Origin: Paenibacillus phoenicis
Lineage (GTDB): Bacteria > Bacillota > Bacilli > Paenibacillales > Paenibacillaceae
Reading direction: 5' to 3'
Assembly: GCF_034718895.1 (NCBI RefSeq)
Contig: NZ_JAYERP010000001.1
Location: 682,001-746,000, forward strand
DNA length: 64,000 nucleotides
Shown: positions 25,667-34,567 of the stretch, in pieces
How the letters are laid out: the number at the start of each line of letters is the position of its first letter
How positions within the stretch are numbered: the stretch's first letter is position 1
Program-made: the position numbers and the translations under genes
The notes under the pieces: model-generated
Databases searched by the model: none
Seen by the model: the letters and a program-made list of their open reading frames with translations, nothing else
Told to the model about the DNA's origin: nothing

Positions 25667-26239
25667 ATGGAATTGTTAAAACAAAAGATCGTCGAGCAAG
25701 GGGTCATCGTCTCGGACCAAGTGCTGAAGTTGGACGGGCTGCTGAACCATCAGGTGGATCCGCAACTGACGATGGAGATGGGCAAGGAATTTGCCAGACG
25801 GTTTCGCGACCAAGGGGTTACCCGCGTCATTACGGTGGAGTCGTCGGGGATCGCGGTGGCGTTTGCGACCGCTTATGAGTTAGGCGTCCCGCTTGTATTT
25901 GCGCGGCGGAAGAAAACGCTGCTGGCCGAGCCGGACATGCTGTGCGAGCGTGTCCCTTCGTTTACGAAAGGAATCGTGACGGACATTCTGGTGTCACGCG
26001 ATTTTCTTGGGGAGAACGACCGGGTGCTGTTCATTGACGATATTATCGCGAATGGCGACGCAGCCCGGGGATTGATCCGAATTATTGAAAGATCCGGGGC
26101 GGAACTGGTTGGAGCGGGAATCGTCATCGAGAAATGCTTCCAGCCCGGAGCCCAGGCGATTCGGGAGCAGGGGATCCGTCTGGAGACGCTGGCCCGCATC
26201 GCATCGTTGGAGGGCGGACAAATCACGTTCGCTGACTGA
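25667..26239 (+). CDS. xpt: Xanthine phosphoribosyltransferase
   Basis: A 190-residue type I phosphoribosyltransferase that converts xanthine and PRPP to XMP in purine salvage. The PRPP loop is 'VLFIDDIIANGDAA' (about 121-134), and the N-terminal 'MELLKQKIVEQGVIVSDQ' is typical of Xpt. The start at 25667 follows GGAGGA by 6 bases; the upstream in-frame ATG at 25646 is not needed. No purine-riboswitch aptamer and no pbuX permease gene are visible next to it. Confidence 0.93.
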   Translation: MELLKQKIVEQGVIVSDQVLKLDGLLNHQVDPQLTMEMGKEFARRFRDQGVTRVITVESSGIAVAFATAYELGVPLVFARRKKTLLAEPDMLCERVPSFTKGIVTDILVSRDFLGENDRVLFIDDIIANGDAARGLIRIIERSGAELVGAGIVIEKCFQPGAQAIREQGIRLETLARIASLEGGQITFAD

Positions 26240-26282
26240 GGACAAACGGGCGAAGAAAATGCAGCCAAATTACGGTTAATCC

Positions 26283-26311
26283 TTTGCAGGCCTCCGTTTT
26301 TTCGCTATAAT
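26283..26311 (+). promoter_or_regulatory. Promoter of the 110-residue hypothetical gene
   Basis: TTTGCA at 26283-26288 and TATAAT at 26306-26311 with 17-base spacing. Confidence 0.55.
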
Positions 26312-26341
26312 GAGGATTACTAGGGAGAGGAGGCTAAAAGA

Positions 26342-26674
26342 ATGGGGAAAGAATTGGCAGTAGACGCGGAGTTTTTTCTTTCGAAATTGTCCGAAGCGAA
26401 GGTAACTTTTGAACGTGCCCTGGATTGCAAACATACCGAGTTTGATGACCTTTATCCCTATATGCTTGAACATCCCCAGTTTTTCTGGTACAAACGCTAT
26501 GTAGCATGGTCGCAATTGTTAACGATAGCCGGGCTGTGCCAAGAGCTCGATGTGCCTTGGAAGGAACAGTTCAGCCCGCAACAAGTAGGGTATTTGGAGC
26601 AAAGAGTCATGTCGGCCAAAGTGCTTGATTTCTGGTTTGAAACGAATGACAGCAGGGAGCACGCTTCGCGATAA
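26342..26674 (+). CDS. Hypothetical 110-residue protein
   Basis: I do not recognise this family. It is a soluble, mainly helical, acidic protein rich in aromatic residues (several Phe, Tyr and Trp in 'HPQFFWYKRYVAWSQLL'). It has no signal peptide or membrane segment. A strong GGAGAGGAGG ribosome site and a good promoter support it being a real gene. A terminator follows at 26752. Confidence 0.7.
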   Translation: MGKELAVDAEFFLSKLSEAKVTFERALDCKHTEFDDLYPYMLEHPQFFWYKRYVAWSQLLTIAGLCQELDVPWKEQFSPQQVGYLEQRVMSAKVLDFWFETNDSREHASR

Positions 26675-26751
26675 TCCCCTGCGCAAGGTCCAAAGCGACC
26701 TGATACTGTCCGGTGCTGCACCGGCTGCTTAAAGCATTCAAAATGATCGAA

Positions 26752-26780
26752 GTCCCGCTGGTTCGCCGGCGGGGCTTTTT
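26752..26780 (+). terminator. Terminator after the 110-residue hypothetical gene
   Basis: GTCCCGCTGG-TTCG-CCGGCGGGGC with wobble pairs, followed by five T residues. Confidence 0.75.
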
Positions 26781-26856
26781 CTTGCATTTCCCTAAGGCGA
26801 AGGATGGACGGGACCTGCAACTGTTGTATAATGATTCCCAGGAGGTGGGGTATCCG

Positions 26857-27072
26857 ATGATCTCGGATGAATTATTGGACCAATACCGGCTGTCCGGAGA
26901 AAAAATACGCGTCGTACGCGACGGCCTTCCGGAAAACGACGTGCGGGGAATCGTCGTAGCTTGGGACGACACGCATGTGTTAATCCGCAAACCGAACCGC
27001 AACGTGGTGAAGCTGGACCGCAATTACATTTATCAGCCTGCGAAAGAGCCTAGAATTTCGCCGGTGGATTAA
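26857..27072 (+). CDS. Small protein with SH3-barrel-like sequence (71 aa)
   Basis: A 71-residue protein. The middle section 'EKIRVVRDGLPENDVRGIVVAWDD' (shortened) followed by 'VLIRKPNRNVVKLDRNYIY' reads as alternating beta strands, similar to small RNA- or nucleic-acid-binding barrels. The fold is inference and the family is not recognised. The start at 26857 is chosen over the long upstream frame because AGGAGGTG lies 9 bases before it. A TATAAT box at 26827-26832 is a possible promoter element. Confidence 0.65.
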   Translation: MISDELLDQYRLSGEKIRVVRDGLPENDVRGIVVAWDDTHVLIRKPNRNVVKLDRNYIYQPAKEPRISPVD

Positions 27073-27082
27073 GATATGAGGG

Positions 27083-27130
27083 AAAAGGGGAACTTAAGGA
27101 AGGAGATGTGCCTTGAGGTTCCCTTTTTCC
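27083..27130. terminator. Bidirectional terminator at a convergent gene pair
   Basis: AAAAGGGGAAC-TTAAGG pairs with CCTTGA-GGTTCCCTTTTT. It overlaps the 3' end of the minus-strand gene that stops at 27094. Confidence 0.7.
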
Positions 27131-27525
27131 ATGCGTTCTCTCCGGGACGAACCTGCCGCCTGGGCGGTTCCGTTCAAATAAGCGCGCATCCGGGAGGATA
27201 CCTCCTGTTGCAGGCCGGCCCACAAAATCCTCATCTTTCCGCGATAGCCCCGGCAACGGTATTCCGCCTGAATGCCGTTCTCATCCTGGTGAATGCGTTC
27301 GATAGCGATGTTCCGCTCGCGGAGATTGCCGTGGATTTCCGAGAGAACCAGCGCCGCTCGCCGCTCGCCGTTGCGGATGAGTTCAACGTAAGCTTCGGGG
27401 CTCTTCAGCAGCCCGCTTTGCTCGAGAATTCGGGCGTCCCTTTGAAATACTTTTTGCAAAAAACCAAGCAGCAACGCGCTCTTGATCAGCGCGAGTTCCT
27501 CTTCCTTAATGCCGGGAACGGCCAT
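27094..27525 (-). CDS. Hypothetical 143-residue protein
   Basis: Not recognised. A soluble helical protein with a conserved-looking centre 'RNGERRAALVLSEIHGNLRE' and a short C-terminal 'YRCRGYRGKMRILWAGLQQE' that looks nucleic-acid or phosphate binding because of its Arg and Lys content. GAGGTG lies 7 bases before the ATG. The C-terminal 15 residues are encoded within a bidirectional terminator. It is probably a Paenibacillaceae-specific gene. Confidence 0.65.
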   Translation of the reverse strand: MAVPGIKEEELALIKSALLLGFLQKVFQRDARILEQSGLLKSPEAYVELIRNGERRAALVLSEIHGNLRERNIAIERIHQDENGIQAEYRCRGYRGKMRILWAGLQQEVSSRMRAYLNGTAQAAGSSRRERMEKGNLKAHLLP

Positions 27526-27613
27526 AGGTCAACACCTCTTTATGCGAACTTATGTTCTTATCATAACCCAATAGATTATTTTTAATCAAGGGGGCTTATC
27601 CGAAAGTTGGGCA

Positions 27614-27643
27614 TTGACTTTTTTGGGTTGGACGTGGTATGAT
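27614..27643 (+). promoter_or_regulatory. Promoter of tRNA-Leu copy 1
   Basis: TTGACT at 27614-27619 and TATGAT at 27638-27643 with 18-base spacing, about 45 bases before the tRNA. Confidence 0.6.
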
Positions 27644-27687
27644 CTATCTTGTCGCTGCAAAATATGATTTTGTACGATACCGATTAT

Positions 27688-27772
<85 letters not shown>

Positions 27773-27788
27773 TTGATTTTAACGAAGA

Positions 27789-27835
27789 AGAGCTTTTGAT
27801 TTGCCTTTAGGGTGAATCAGGAGCTTTTTTTGTTT
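27789..27835 (+). terminator. Terminator after tRNA-Leu copy 1
   Basis: GAGCTTTTGATT pairs with AATCAGGAGCTT (wobbles), followed by a T run. Confidence 0.7.
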
Positions 27836-27854
27836 CATTTTGTGGGGAATCGCG

Positions 27855-27883
27855 TTGACAAATCGAAAAAGCTAGCCTAATAT
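27855..27883 (+). promoter_or_regulatory. Promoter of the esterase-LacI operon
   Basis: TTGACA at 27855-27860 and TAATAT at 27878-27883 with 17-base spacing, near consensus. Confidence 0.75.
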
Positions 27884-27890
27884 CGATTTA

Positions 27891-27930
27891 AACTTAAACG
27901 TATAAGTTATAGAGCTTAATCGTTTAAGTT
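27891..27930. promoter_or_regulatory. Double palindromic operator, candidate LacI-family site
   Basis: AACTTAAACG at 27891-27900 and its exact reverse complement CGTTTAAGTT at 27921-27930. Each half also forms its own palindrome: AACTTA-N6-TAAGTT (27891-27908) and CTTAA-TCGT-TTAAG (27915-27928). It lies directly after the -10 box, where a bound repressor would block initiation. Confidence 0.65.
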
Positions 27931-27959
27931 GAAATTGTCTATCGAAGGGGTGACTAGGA

Positions 27960-29303
27960 ATGGGAGCGAAAATCGTCACACTTGCCAACGTGCACTCCAA
28001 GCTTTTGGGGAATTCGCGGGAGGTTTACGTCTATTTGCCCCCTTCTTATGCGGAGTCGAAGAATCGTCGGTACCCGGTGCTTTATGCGCAGGATGGACAG
28101 CATATGTTTGCGTCCGACGCGAAGGGAGATTCGTGGGAAATGCATCAAACGGCGGAGCGGTTAAGCCGGGAAGGCCGGATGGAAGAAGTGATTATCGTAG
28201 CCGTCTCGTCCATTTCGGATCAACGGGGCTCGGAGTATTTTCACAATCATCCGGGAGTTCGGGAAGCTTTCCATACGACCTGTAAGGGGGAGTTGTACGA
28301 AAGGTTTCTCATCGAGGAGCTGAAGCCGATGATCGATGCTAGGTTTCGTACTTTGACGGATCGGGAGCATACGGCGATCATCGGTTCGTCCGCGGGGGGA
28401 CTTGTCTCGTATCATATCGCGTTTCGCCGGCCGGACGTATTCGGGCAGGTGGCGATCCTGTCGCCATTTCTGGTGCATGCGGTGGTGAATAAGCAAGGGG
28501 ACGGTACGAACAAACAGGAGCCGCTGATCGAACAAAAAGTATACCATTCCTTCCCGGTGAAACCGCCGTCGTTGCGTGTTTGGGTCGATATCGGAGGAGC
28601 GGAAGGGCTTATCATGCCTCGTCACGTACGGGCGTTTGTGGATGAAATGATCGAAAGCGGCTTTACGCCGGGCGAGGATTTGATGTTTTTGCTCGACGAG
28701 ACGGCAGGCCACTCCCAAGCCGATTGGGCAAGACGGTTGCATCGTCCGCTGATGTATCTGTTTGGCGAGATTGGACGCCCTTGCAGCCTGAGGCTGGCCG
28801 GGAGAAGGCAAGTCGGGCTAGAAGGATACCGGGTTCGGCTGTATCCGAAGGTGACCTATGACACGGGCTTCGAAATGAGTTTACTCACGGCGGAATATAA
28901 GGTGGACTGTCCGGAAGTGTTGACGGTGGGATCCAACGGCTTGATTGTTCCGCTAGCCTCAGGGAAGGCCGACGTAGCGGTTCAATTCGGCGGCCTTACA
29001 GGAACGGCAAACATAGAGGTGATTCCGGAATTATCCGATCACGTGCAGGTCGAAATCAGCGTGACCGTTCCTCCGTCTACCCCGGCGGATGCTCAAATCC
29101 ATGCGGGGTTCGAAATCCCGAAAGTTCGGGACGGTTTCTACCAGGGAAGCTTTTTGCTGCCCAGAGATCTGGCGTTTGATGTGAAGGTATCCCGGGGCTT
29201 TGGTTGCCATGAGCGCAGAAAAACGAGTCGACGCTTCGACACCTCCGAGCCGGTTCGTCTGCATTTCAATGTGGAGGAATGGGAGGATGATTCAACTTCC
29301 TGA
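27960..29303 (+). CDS. Esterase D-like alpha/beta hydrolase with C-terminal Ig-like domains
   Basis: A 447-residue protein. Residues 1-275 are a PF00756-type esterase with nucleophile in GSSAGG (Ser near 143) and a catalytic His in 'ETAGHSQADW' (near 249). Residues about 285-360 resemble a bacterial Ig-like (BIG2) domain ('LTVGSNGLIVPLASGKADV'), and the rest another beta-sandwich. There is no signal peptide, so it appears cytosolic despite the Ig-like tail. Together with the LacI regulator 87 bases downstream, it may deacylate an imported oligosaccharide or siderophore. Confidence 0.82.
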   Translation: MGAKIVTLANVHSKLLGNSREVYVYLPPSYAESKNRRYPVLYAQDGQHMFASDAKGDSWEMHQTAERLSREGRMEEVIIVAVSSISDQRGSEYFHNHPGVREAFHTTCKGELYERFLIEELKPMIDARFRTLTDREHTAIIGSSAGGLVSYHIAFRRPDVFGQVAILSPFLVHAVVNKQGDGTNKQEPLIEQKVYHSFPVKPPSLRVWVDIGGAEGLIMPRHVRAFVDEMIESGFTPGEDLMFLLDETAGHSQADWARRLHRPLMYLFGEIGRPCSLRLAGRRQVGLEGYRVRLYPKVTYDTGFEMSLLTAEYKVDCPEVLTVGSNGLIVPLASGKADVAVQFGGLTGTANIEVIPELSDHVQVEISVTVPPSTPADAQIHAGFEIPKVRDGFYQGSFLLPRDLAFDVKVSRGFGCHERRKTSRRFDTSEPVRLHFNVEEWEDDSTS

Positions 29304-29390
29304 TTCTATGCGGGACAAGTCAGTAGCAGTTGCCTTCAGGGATATGCTGTCATCCTACCAGAGTGCTAGTGAATCGATGAGGTGTTAGAT

Positions 29391-30359
29391 GTGAAAAAAG
29401 CAACGATGAAAGACATCGCCCGTGAAGCGAAGGTTTCGGTGGCGACGGTCAGCTACATTTTAAATAACGTAGACAACCAGAAAATTACGGAAGAAACGCG
29501 TTGCCGAGTGTTGGAAGCCGCGAATAAGCTGAATTATATCCCAAGTCTTGCGGCACGTTCGCTTGTCCGGGGTAAATCCGGCATGGTAGCCTTGCTCTTT
29601 AGCCGCGGCGAGCGGGACGGGGTATGGAAGCAGCTGTATTACGGCAGGTTGGCCGAACGGATGGAAGCGCTCTGCAAGCAGGCAGGTTATCACCTGCTCG
29701 TGCTGGGGATGGACGCTGAGCGACCCAATCCAGAGATCATCCGGCAGCGGGAGGTGGATGGGGTGCTGTTGGCCGGAGTAAAGCAGGAAGTATTCCGGGA
29801 CATCTCCATCCACTTTAGCTTTGGGGTGCCGATCGTGCTGCTCGACACCCCTATAGACGATCCGCTGTTTCATAAAGTTGTGATTGATTACCGGAAGGCG
29901 TTCACCTTATGGAGAGAGCGATCGGCCACTAGCGAACGGCGCTTTTTGGTGCTGGACGACTTCACGAACGAGAACACGATGAAGACGATCATGGATGCGG
30001 CTCAGCTCGAACCGAAAGCGGTTTTCGTGCTGACAGCCGATAACGTGGACAAGCTGCCCGATTTTTTGGCGCGGTTTCAAGGGGGCAGCGGGATCGTGGT
30101 AAATGAGTTTGTTGGCATGATCGTTGCGAATGCCTCACATGGAATGGAGCTTGAGTTGACCGTCCTCTGTACGAGCGGATGTCCTGAACTGCTGTCTCCC
30201 GCGGTCCGCAAGTTAACTTCGGAAAGAAATCGGGGACAGGTTGAAGTTGCTTTTGAGATCATGCAGTTTTATATCGAATCAAAGGATAAGGCCTCCCAAA
30301 AAGTGAGCTCCAAAACCGAAGCGGGATATGAAGAGTATGTTTTGATCCCGCTGCAGTGA
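29391..30359 (+). CDS. LacI-family transcriptional regulator
   Basis: A 322-residue protein. The N-terminal helix-turn-helix is 'TMKDIAREAKVSVATVSYIL', followed by hinge helix 'YIPSLAARSLVRGKSG' and a periplasmic-binding-like effector domain, slightly shorter than usual. I choose the GTG at 29391, 6 bases after GAGGTG. It is the second gene of the esterase operon and probably binds the double palindrome at 27891-27930, repressing both genes until an imported sugar is present. Confidence 0.88.
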   Translation: MKKATMKDIAREAKVSVATVSYILNNVDNQKITEETRCRVLEAANKLNYIPSLAARSLVRGKSGMVALLFSRGERDGVWKQLYYGRLAERMEALCKQAGYHLLVLGMDAERPNPEIIRQREVDGVLLAGVKQEVFRDISIHFSFGVPIVLLDTPIDDPLFHKVVIDYRKAFTLWRERSATSERRFLVLDDFTNENTMKTIMDAAQLEPKAVFVLTADNVDKLPDFLARFQGGSGIVVNEFVGMIVANASHGMELELTVLCTSGCPELLSPAVRKLTSERNRGQVEVAFEIMQFYIESKDKASQKVSSKTEAGYEEYVLIPLQ

Positions 30360-30445
30360 GTGTGTTTCCATTCAGGGGCACGCCCCTCTATCATACGGGA
30401 TAATCCTGCAAAAGCCCCCAGCCAACGAACACTGCACACGCGGCT
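30360..30445. repeat. Short spacer with GGGATAATC motif
   Basis: Holds AGGGGC-AC-GCCCCT (30374-30387) and ACGGGATAATCCTGCAAAAG, a variant of the GGGATAATCATGCAAAG motif found near 6.15 kb and 43.4 kb. It lies between convergent genes. Confidence 0.4.
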
Positions 30446-32803
30446 TTAAATCGATTTCCGAATGTTCCCCGGCGAATGCGCAGACTCAGCTTCCCGATAC
30501 TGCCCCGGCGTCATACCCTCTACCTTTCGGAAGGAACGGATAAAGTTCTGCGAGTTGTTGTATCTCAGCTTGGCTGCGATCTCCTTGACGGGCATTTCCG
30601 TGTTGCGCAGCCATTCTTTGGCCATCTTGAAGCGGTACATCGTGAGGTATTCGCTGAAGGAGTAGCCCGTTTCTTTCCGGAAAATGCTGCTGATGTAGTT
30701 CGCGTTGTAATGAAGACGGGCGGCGCAAGCCTCCAAGGTCAGATCCGTGTCGTACTCGTGGTGAATCAAATCGATAATCTTCTCCGAAATGTTCTGGTAT
30801 TGGGCGTTTTGCCGGTTATTAAAGATGCGGATCATCGGTTGAATGACCGTCGTCCAGAACCAATCCTCGATTTCCGCTTTGGTGTGCAGCCCCAGCATCT
30901 CTTCAAATAATGAGCCGCTGCCTGCAGGCCGGATCTGGTGCAAGGCGATCCCCGCTTCCTGCATCATCACCAGCAGATTGTTCAGCAGGCGGGTCAGCGG
31001 AATTTGATATTCCTGCGGCGACAGCTCCTGGCTAAACAAGGAGTTAAACAACCGCGCGTTCACTTCCTTGGCTTTCTCCGTTTCCGCCAGCTTGATGGCG
31101 TCTAGCAGCTTGCTTTCCTTATGCGTCGGGTAATTGACGTTCAGGACATGCTTGCCGGAGTTGAGGTTCTCGTATTGAATAATGACCCCGGTCCCCAGCT
31201 TCATTCGATATTTCAATGCTTCCATCCCTTCGCGGTAAGCGATGGGCAGCTTCGCGATAGACTGGAATGGCAGGCTTAAGCCAATGCTGACATGGACCTT
31301 CAGGCATTGATGGATTTCGTGCTGCAGCTTCTCCGTCCAGGCATAAACGGCTTGGCGAAACGAATCGGGCCCCTCTTCAGGACTTCCGATCAACGTCACG
31401 ATCGTCTGATCCATAATCACGGGAGTGAACCGGCTTTGGGGATCCAGCAGTTCCTCGATGATATTTTGCGCGGCGAACAGAAGCAGGTTGAGATCCTTTT
31501 TGGCATAGGCCGAATCCTCCGTAAAATCCAGGGCTAAGGTGAATACCGCCATCGTTCGCCAAGCGTGGATCTGCTCCTGGTAGCCGTATTGTTCAAGCTT
31601 CTCCAGTAATTGGCTTTTGGTGTAATGCCCTTGGTACGCTTCAATCAAGGAAAAAGCCCGCACTTGTCGGATATGCTGACGAACTTCCGTTTCGAGCTGC
31701 GATTTGGACTGGAACAAACGATGATACTCTTCGCCAATGAGCTCAAATTCATCGGCATGCCCCCGGCGGACATCGGTTTTGCGCCGGCCGATCAGATGCA
31801 GAAGGCGTTCAATCGGCGAGTACATCCGACGCGAACCAAACCAAGCCAGCCCGATCGACAGCACCAGCATGAATAGGCAGACATAGAAGGTGAACAGCCC
31901 GATTTTTCCTGCTTCCCGGGTCAGGCTGCCGATGGAGGTTACCGAGAGATACATCCATCCGTTCAGCTGGGAGCGCAAGTAGGTGACGGCATAGGCCTTC
32001 TTGCCGATGTTTGTCTGAAACTGCCCGGAGGGCTGGGCCTCGTCCGCTAGCAGGGAGGTATCTTCCCATCCGGTCTCCTCCAGCTGCTGCCCGATCTGCG
32101 ACGGATCGGGATGCATCAGGATTTGCCCGCGCTCGTCTACGACAATGACGATGTCCTCCGTCTGGATGTCCGTCGCCACAACGTCCTGCAGGCTGCAGGC
32201 GGGAAAATTAGCCAACGCCAGCCCGTATTTGTGCAAGCTGGAGACCGGCAGCTTCTTGATCAGGCTAATGCTATAATGGCAAGGTGCGGAATCCGCATTC
32301 TCCTCGCTGTAAAACCAGGAGGACGGCGTTAACATCCAGGTGGTGTCATTAGGCGTGTCCATCAACCGTTCAAGGCCTTCACGGTCCTTATATTCGCTCA
32401 TCCGGTACAAGCCGGAGTTCTTCACCATCCAGTCTTGCTGCAGGTTAATCAGAACGACGTCCTCCAGCCTCGTGTCGAAGGATTGCATGTTTCGGATTTC
32501 ATTACGCAGGTCGTTATATAATTTGAAATCGCTTTCAGTTAACGGGTTTTGAAGAGCCCTTTTGAGTACGGTCGAGTTCACGACTTGATTTAACGTTTGG
32601 TTGACAGTTGTTAACTTCCGTTCTACATTGGAGTTAATTTGCGAAATTAGCTCAATTTTGCTTCGGTTTACATTTTTTTGGATTTCCCGGGTTGAAGTCA
32701 GATAGGAGAACGTACCGATGAACAGGACGGGCAGCGTACTTACGGCGATTGTAAAAATCATCAGTTTGCTTAAGAAGCTTAAAGGTTTCACCAATCTCAG
32801 CAC
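30446..32803 (-). CDS. Membrane sensor-regulator with AraC-type DNA-binding domain
   Basis: A 785-residue one-component receptor. A membrane helix lies at about 12-35, then a Cache-like extracellular sensor to about 295, a second membrane helix at about 300-322, a long cytoplasmic linker, and an AraC/XylS domain at about 675-775 ('LTLEACAARLHYNANYISSIF' shortened, and the second HTH 'EIAAKLRYNNSQNFIRSF'). This architecture is frequent beside Paenibacillus polysaccharide loci. It is divergent from the pectin-type ABC operon and probably activates it. The GTG at 32803 is the longest start; TTG or GTG codons 9-12 bases later are possible. Confidence 0.88.
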   Translation of the reverse strand: MLRLVKPLSFLSKLMIFTIAVSTLPVLFIGTFSYLTSTREIQKNVNRSKIELISQINSNVERKLTTVNQTLNQVVNSTVLKRALQNPLTESDFKLYNDLRNEIRNMQSFDTRLEDVVLINLQQDWMVKNSGLYRMSEYKDREGLERLMDTPNDTTWMLTPSSWFYSEENADSAPCHYSISLIKKLPVSSLHKYGLALANFPACSLQDVVATDIQTEDIVIVVDERGQILMHPDPSQIGQQLEETGWEDTSLLADEAQPSGQFQTNIGKKAYAVTYLRSQLNGWMYLSVTSIGSLTREAGKIGLFTFYVCLFMLVLSIGLAWFGSRRMYSPIERLLHLIGRRKTDVRRGHADEFELIGEEYHRLFQSKSQLETEVRQHIRQVRAFSLIEAYQGHYTKSQLLEKLEQYGYQEQIHAWRTMAVFTLALDFTEDSAYAKKDLNLLLFAAQNIIEELLDPQSRFTPVIMDQTIVTLIGSPEEGPDSFRQAVYAWTEKLQHEIHQCLKVHVSIGLSLPFQSIAKLPIAYREGMEALKYRMKLGTGVIIQYENLNSGKHVLNVNYPTHKESKLLDAIKLAETEKAKEVNARLFNSLFSQELSPQEYQIPLTRLLNNLLVMMQEAGIALHQIRPAGSGSLFEEMLGLHTKAEIEDWFWTTVIQPMIRIFNNRQNAQYQNISEKIIDLIHHEYDTDLTLEACAARLHYNANYISSIFRKETGYSFSEYLTMYRFKMAKEWLRNTEMPVKEIAAKLRYNNSQNFIRSFRKVEGMTPGQYREAESAHSPGNIRKSI

Positions 32804-32860
32804 CTGACCTTATCGTTAAAAAGTCGTTATTTCCAAGTGTATGACGTCTGTCAAATAATA

Positions 32861-32890
32861 GCAATAATCATCTCGTGAGGCAATAATCAT
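32861..32890. promoter_or_regulatory. Direct repeat in the divergent promoter of the pectin locus
   Basis: GCAATAATCAT occurs at 32861-32871 and again at 32880-32890, a 19-base period. It lies between the AraC-type sensor gene and the first solute-binding protein gene, so it is a candidate AraC-type half-site pair. Confidence 0.5.
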
Positions 32891-32926
32891 TTTGTATTAT
32901 TCTTCGGTTTGGGGGGGCTTTGACCA

Positions 32927-34447
32927 ATGATTAGAACAAAAGACGGGGGCCGCGGATTATCCGCGATTGCGCTACTCTTACTCGTGCTCGTACTCTTGGT
33001 TTCCTTGCTAAGCGGGTGTATGAACCGGAACACGCAACTCCAGGCATCCGATCCTGATCGGCCTTATTTGTCCGTTTTGGTGCCGCTTCATTTTCCTCAG
33101 CCGCCATCAAAGGAGATTGTAGCCAAGATCGAGGAGTTAACCGATGTTCGGCTGGATCTTAGATGGGTGCCGGAGGGCGTCTATACCGACAAAATGATGA
33201 CGGGGTTAACCACAAACTCCCTTGCCAAGGTCAGCTTTGTGAAATTTTCTGATTATCATCTGGTAAAGAATGCGATCCGCTCCGACGTCTTTTGGGAAAT
33301 TGGGCCGTATTTGGCGGAGTTTCCGAACCTGAGCAAACTGGATCCGGACATATTAGATCAGGCGGCTGTAGACGGAAAGATATATGGGCTTTATACCGAA
33401 CGACCTTCCTCACGGCAAGGGATCATTTTACGCAAGGATTGGCTGGAGCGACTTGGTTTGGAGGAGCCCAAAACGCTGGATGAGCTTTATGAAGTGCTAC
33501 GGCAGTTTACATATGGGGATCCGGATGGCAATGGGAAGCAGGACACGCTTGGCGTCGTGGATCGGAACGATCTGGTGTACGGTATTTTTAAGACGCTCAG
33601 CTCTTATTTCGGTACCCCAAACAACTGGAAGATCGAGGATGGCCGGGTCATTCCGGAATTTATGACGGATGAATATCTGAATACGATGAATTTTATGAAA
33701 AAGCTATACGACGAGAAGCTGATTAACTCGGATTTTCCGCTGACAAGCAAAGAGGTGCAACGGGATCGGTTCATCCGCGGCGAGGCGGGCGTTTTGATCG
33801 GAAGTATGACCGACGTTCAGCGCCTTGCCATTGAAGCGCGGGCCATCAACCCGGATGCGGATTTTACGCTGGTGAACCGGATCAAAGGTCCGTACGGTTA
33901 TAAAGTATGGTCGATTCCGAATTTTAACGGCCTGTATCTATTTTCTAAGAAGATGATTCCAACGGAGGAGGATCTGAGAGATGCGCTGCGGTTTTTCGAC
34001 CGGACCATGGATCGGGATGTGGCCAATTTAATGAAATATGGCTTCGAAGGCAGACACTACCGGACGGAGAACGGGATGGTCATTCTGCCGGAGGAAACGT
34101 CGCAGCTGCGGGTGAACGAGGTGAATCCGTTATATTCGCTGATGATCGCCGATATCAGTAACCCCAATTTGATGGAGGTCGCGCAAAAAGAGCATTTGAC
34201 TCAAATCGCCGAACAGCTTAGCAAAGACAACGAAGCGTTCCTGGTGGACGATCCGACGGTTCGGCTCAGCTCGCCGACTTATGATGAGAAGAGTGCGGAG
34301 CTGTCCACGATCATTAGCGATGCCACCTACAATTATATCCTGGGGCGCATCGACGCCCACGGCTTCCGCCAAGAGGTTGAGCGGTGGAAGCAAAGCGGCG
34401 GTCAAGCCGTAATCCGCGAATTTGAGGAAGCGCTATCACGCCGATAA
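32927..34447 (+). CDS. ABC transporter solute-binding lipoprotein 1 (oligosaccharide type)
   Basis: A 506-residue secreted lipoprotein. A hydrophobic signal peptide ends in the lipobox LLSGC (Cys31). The mature part is a family 1 sugar-binding protein closely similar to the next gene product, sharing 'FWEIGPYLAEFPNL' and 'FGTPNNW'. The loop DPDGNGKQD is an EF-hand-like calcium site, as in alginate- and rhamnogalacturonan-type binding proteins. First gene of the operon, with GGGGGGG before the ATG. Confidence 0.88.
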   Translation: MIRTKDGGRGLSAIALLLLVLVLLVSLLSGCMNRNTQLQASDPDRPYLSVLVPLHFPQPPSKEIVAKIEELTDVRLDLRWVPEGVYTDKMMTGLTTNSLAKVSFVKFSDYHLVKNAIRSDVFWEIGPYLAEFPNLSKLDPDILDQAAVDGKIYGLYTERPSSRQGIILRKDWLERLGLEEPKTLDELYEVLRQFTYGDPDGNGKQDTLGVVDRNDLVYGIFKTLSSYFGTPNNWKIEDGRVIPEFMTDEYLNTMNFMKKLYDEKLINSDFPLTSKEVQRDRFIRGEAGVLIGSMTDVQRLAIEARAINPDADFTLVNRIKGPYGYKVWSIPNFNGLYLFSKKMIPTEEDLRDALRFFDRTMDRDVANLMKYGFEGRHYRTENGMVILPEETSQLRVNEVNPLYSLMIADISNPNLMEVAQKEHLTQIAEQLSKDNEAFLVDDPTVRLSSPTYDEKSAELSTIISDATYNYILGRIDAHGFRQEVERWKQSGGQAVIREFEEALSRR

Positions 34448-34567
34448 TCATTAGTTCAGGTTCAACGCTTAGCAGCTGCCGTTATGAGGAAATGATTGTT
34501 TCCGTACTGCCGCCATGACGATACCGTGGAAGAGTAAGCAATCCAAACCATGGGAGGTCCAAAGGTT

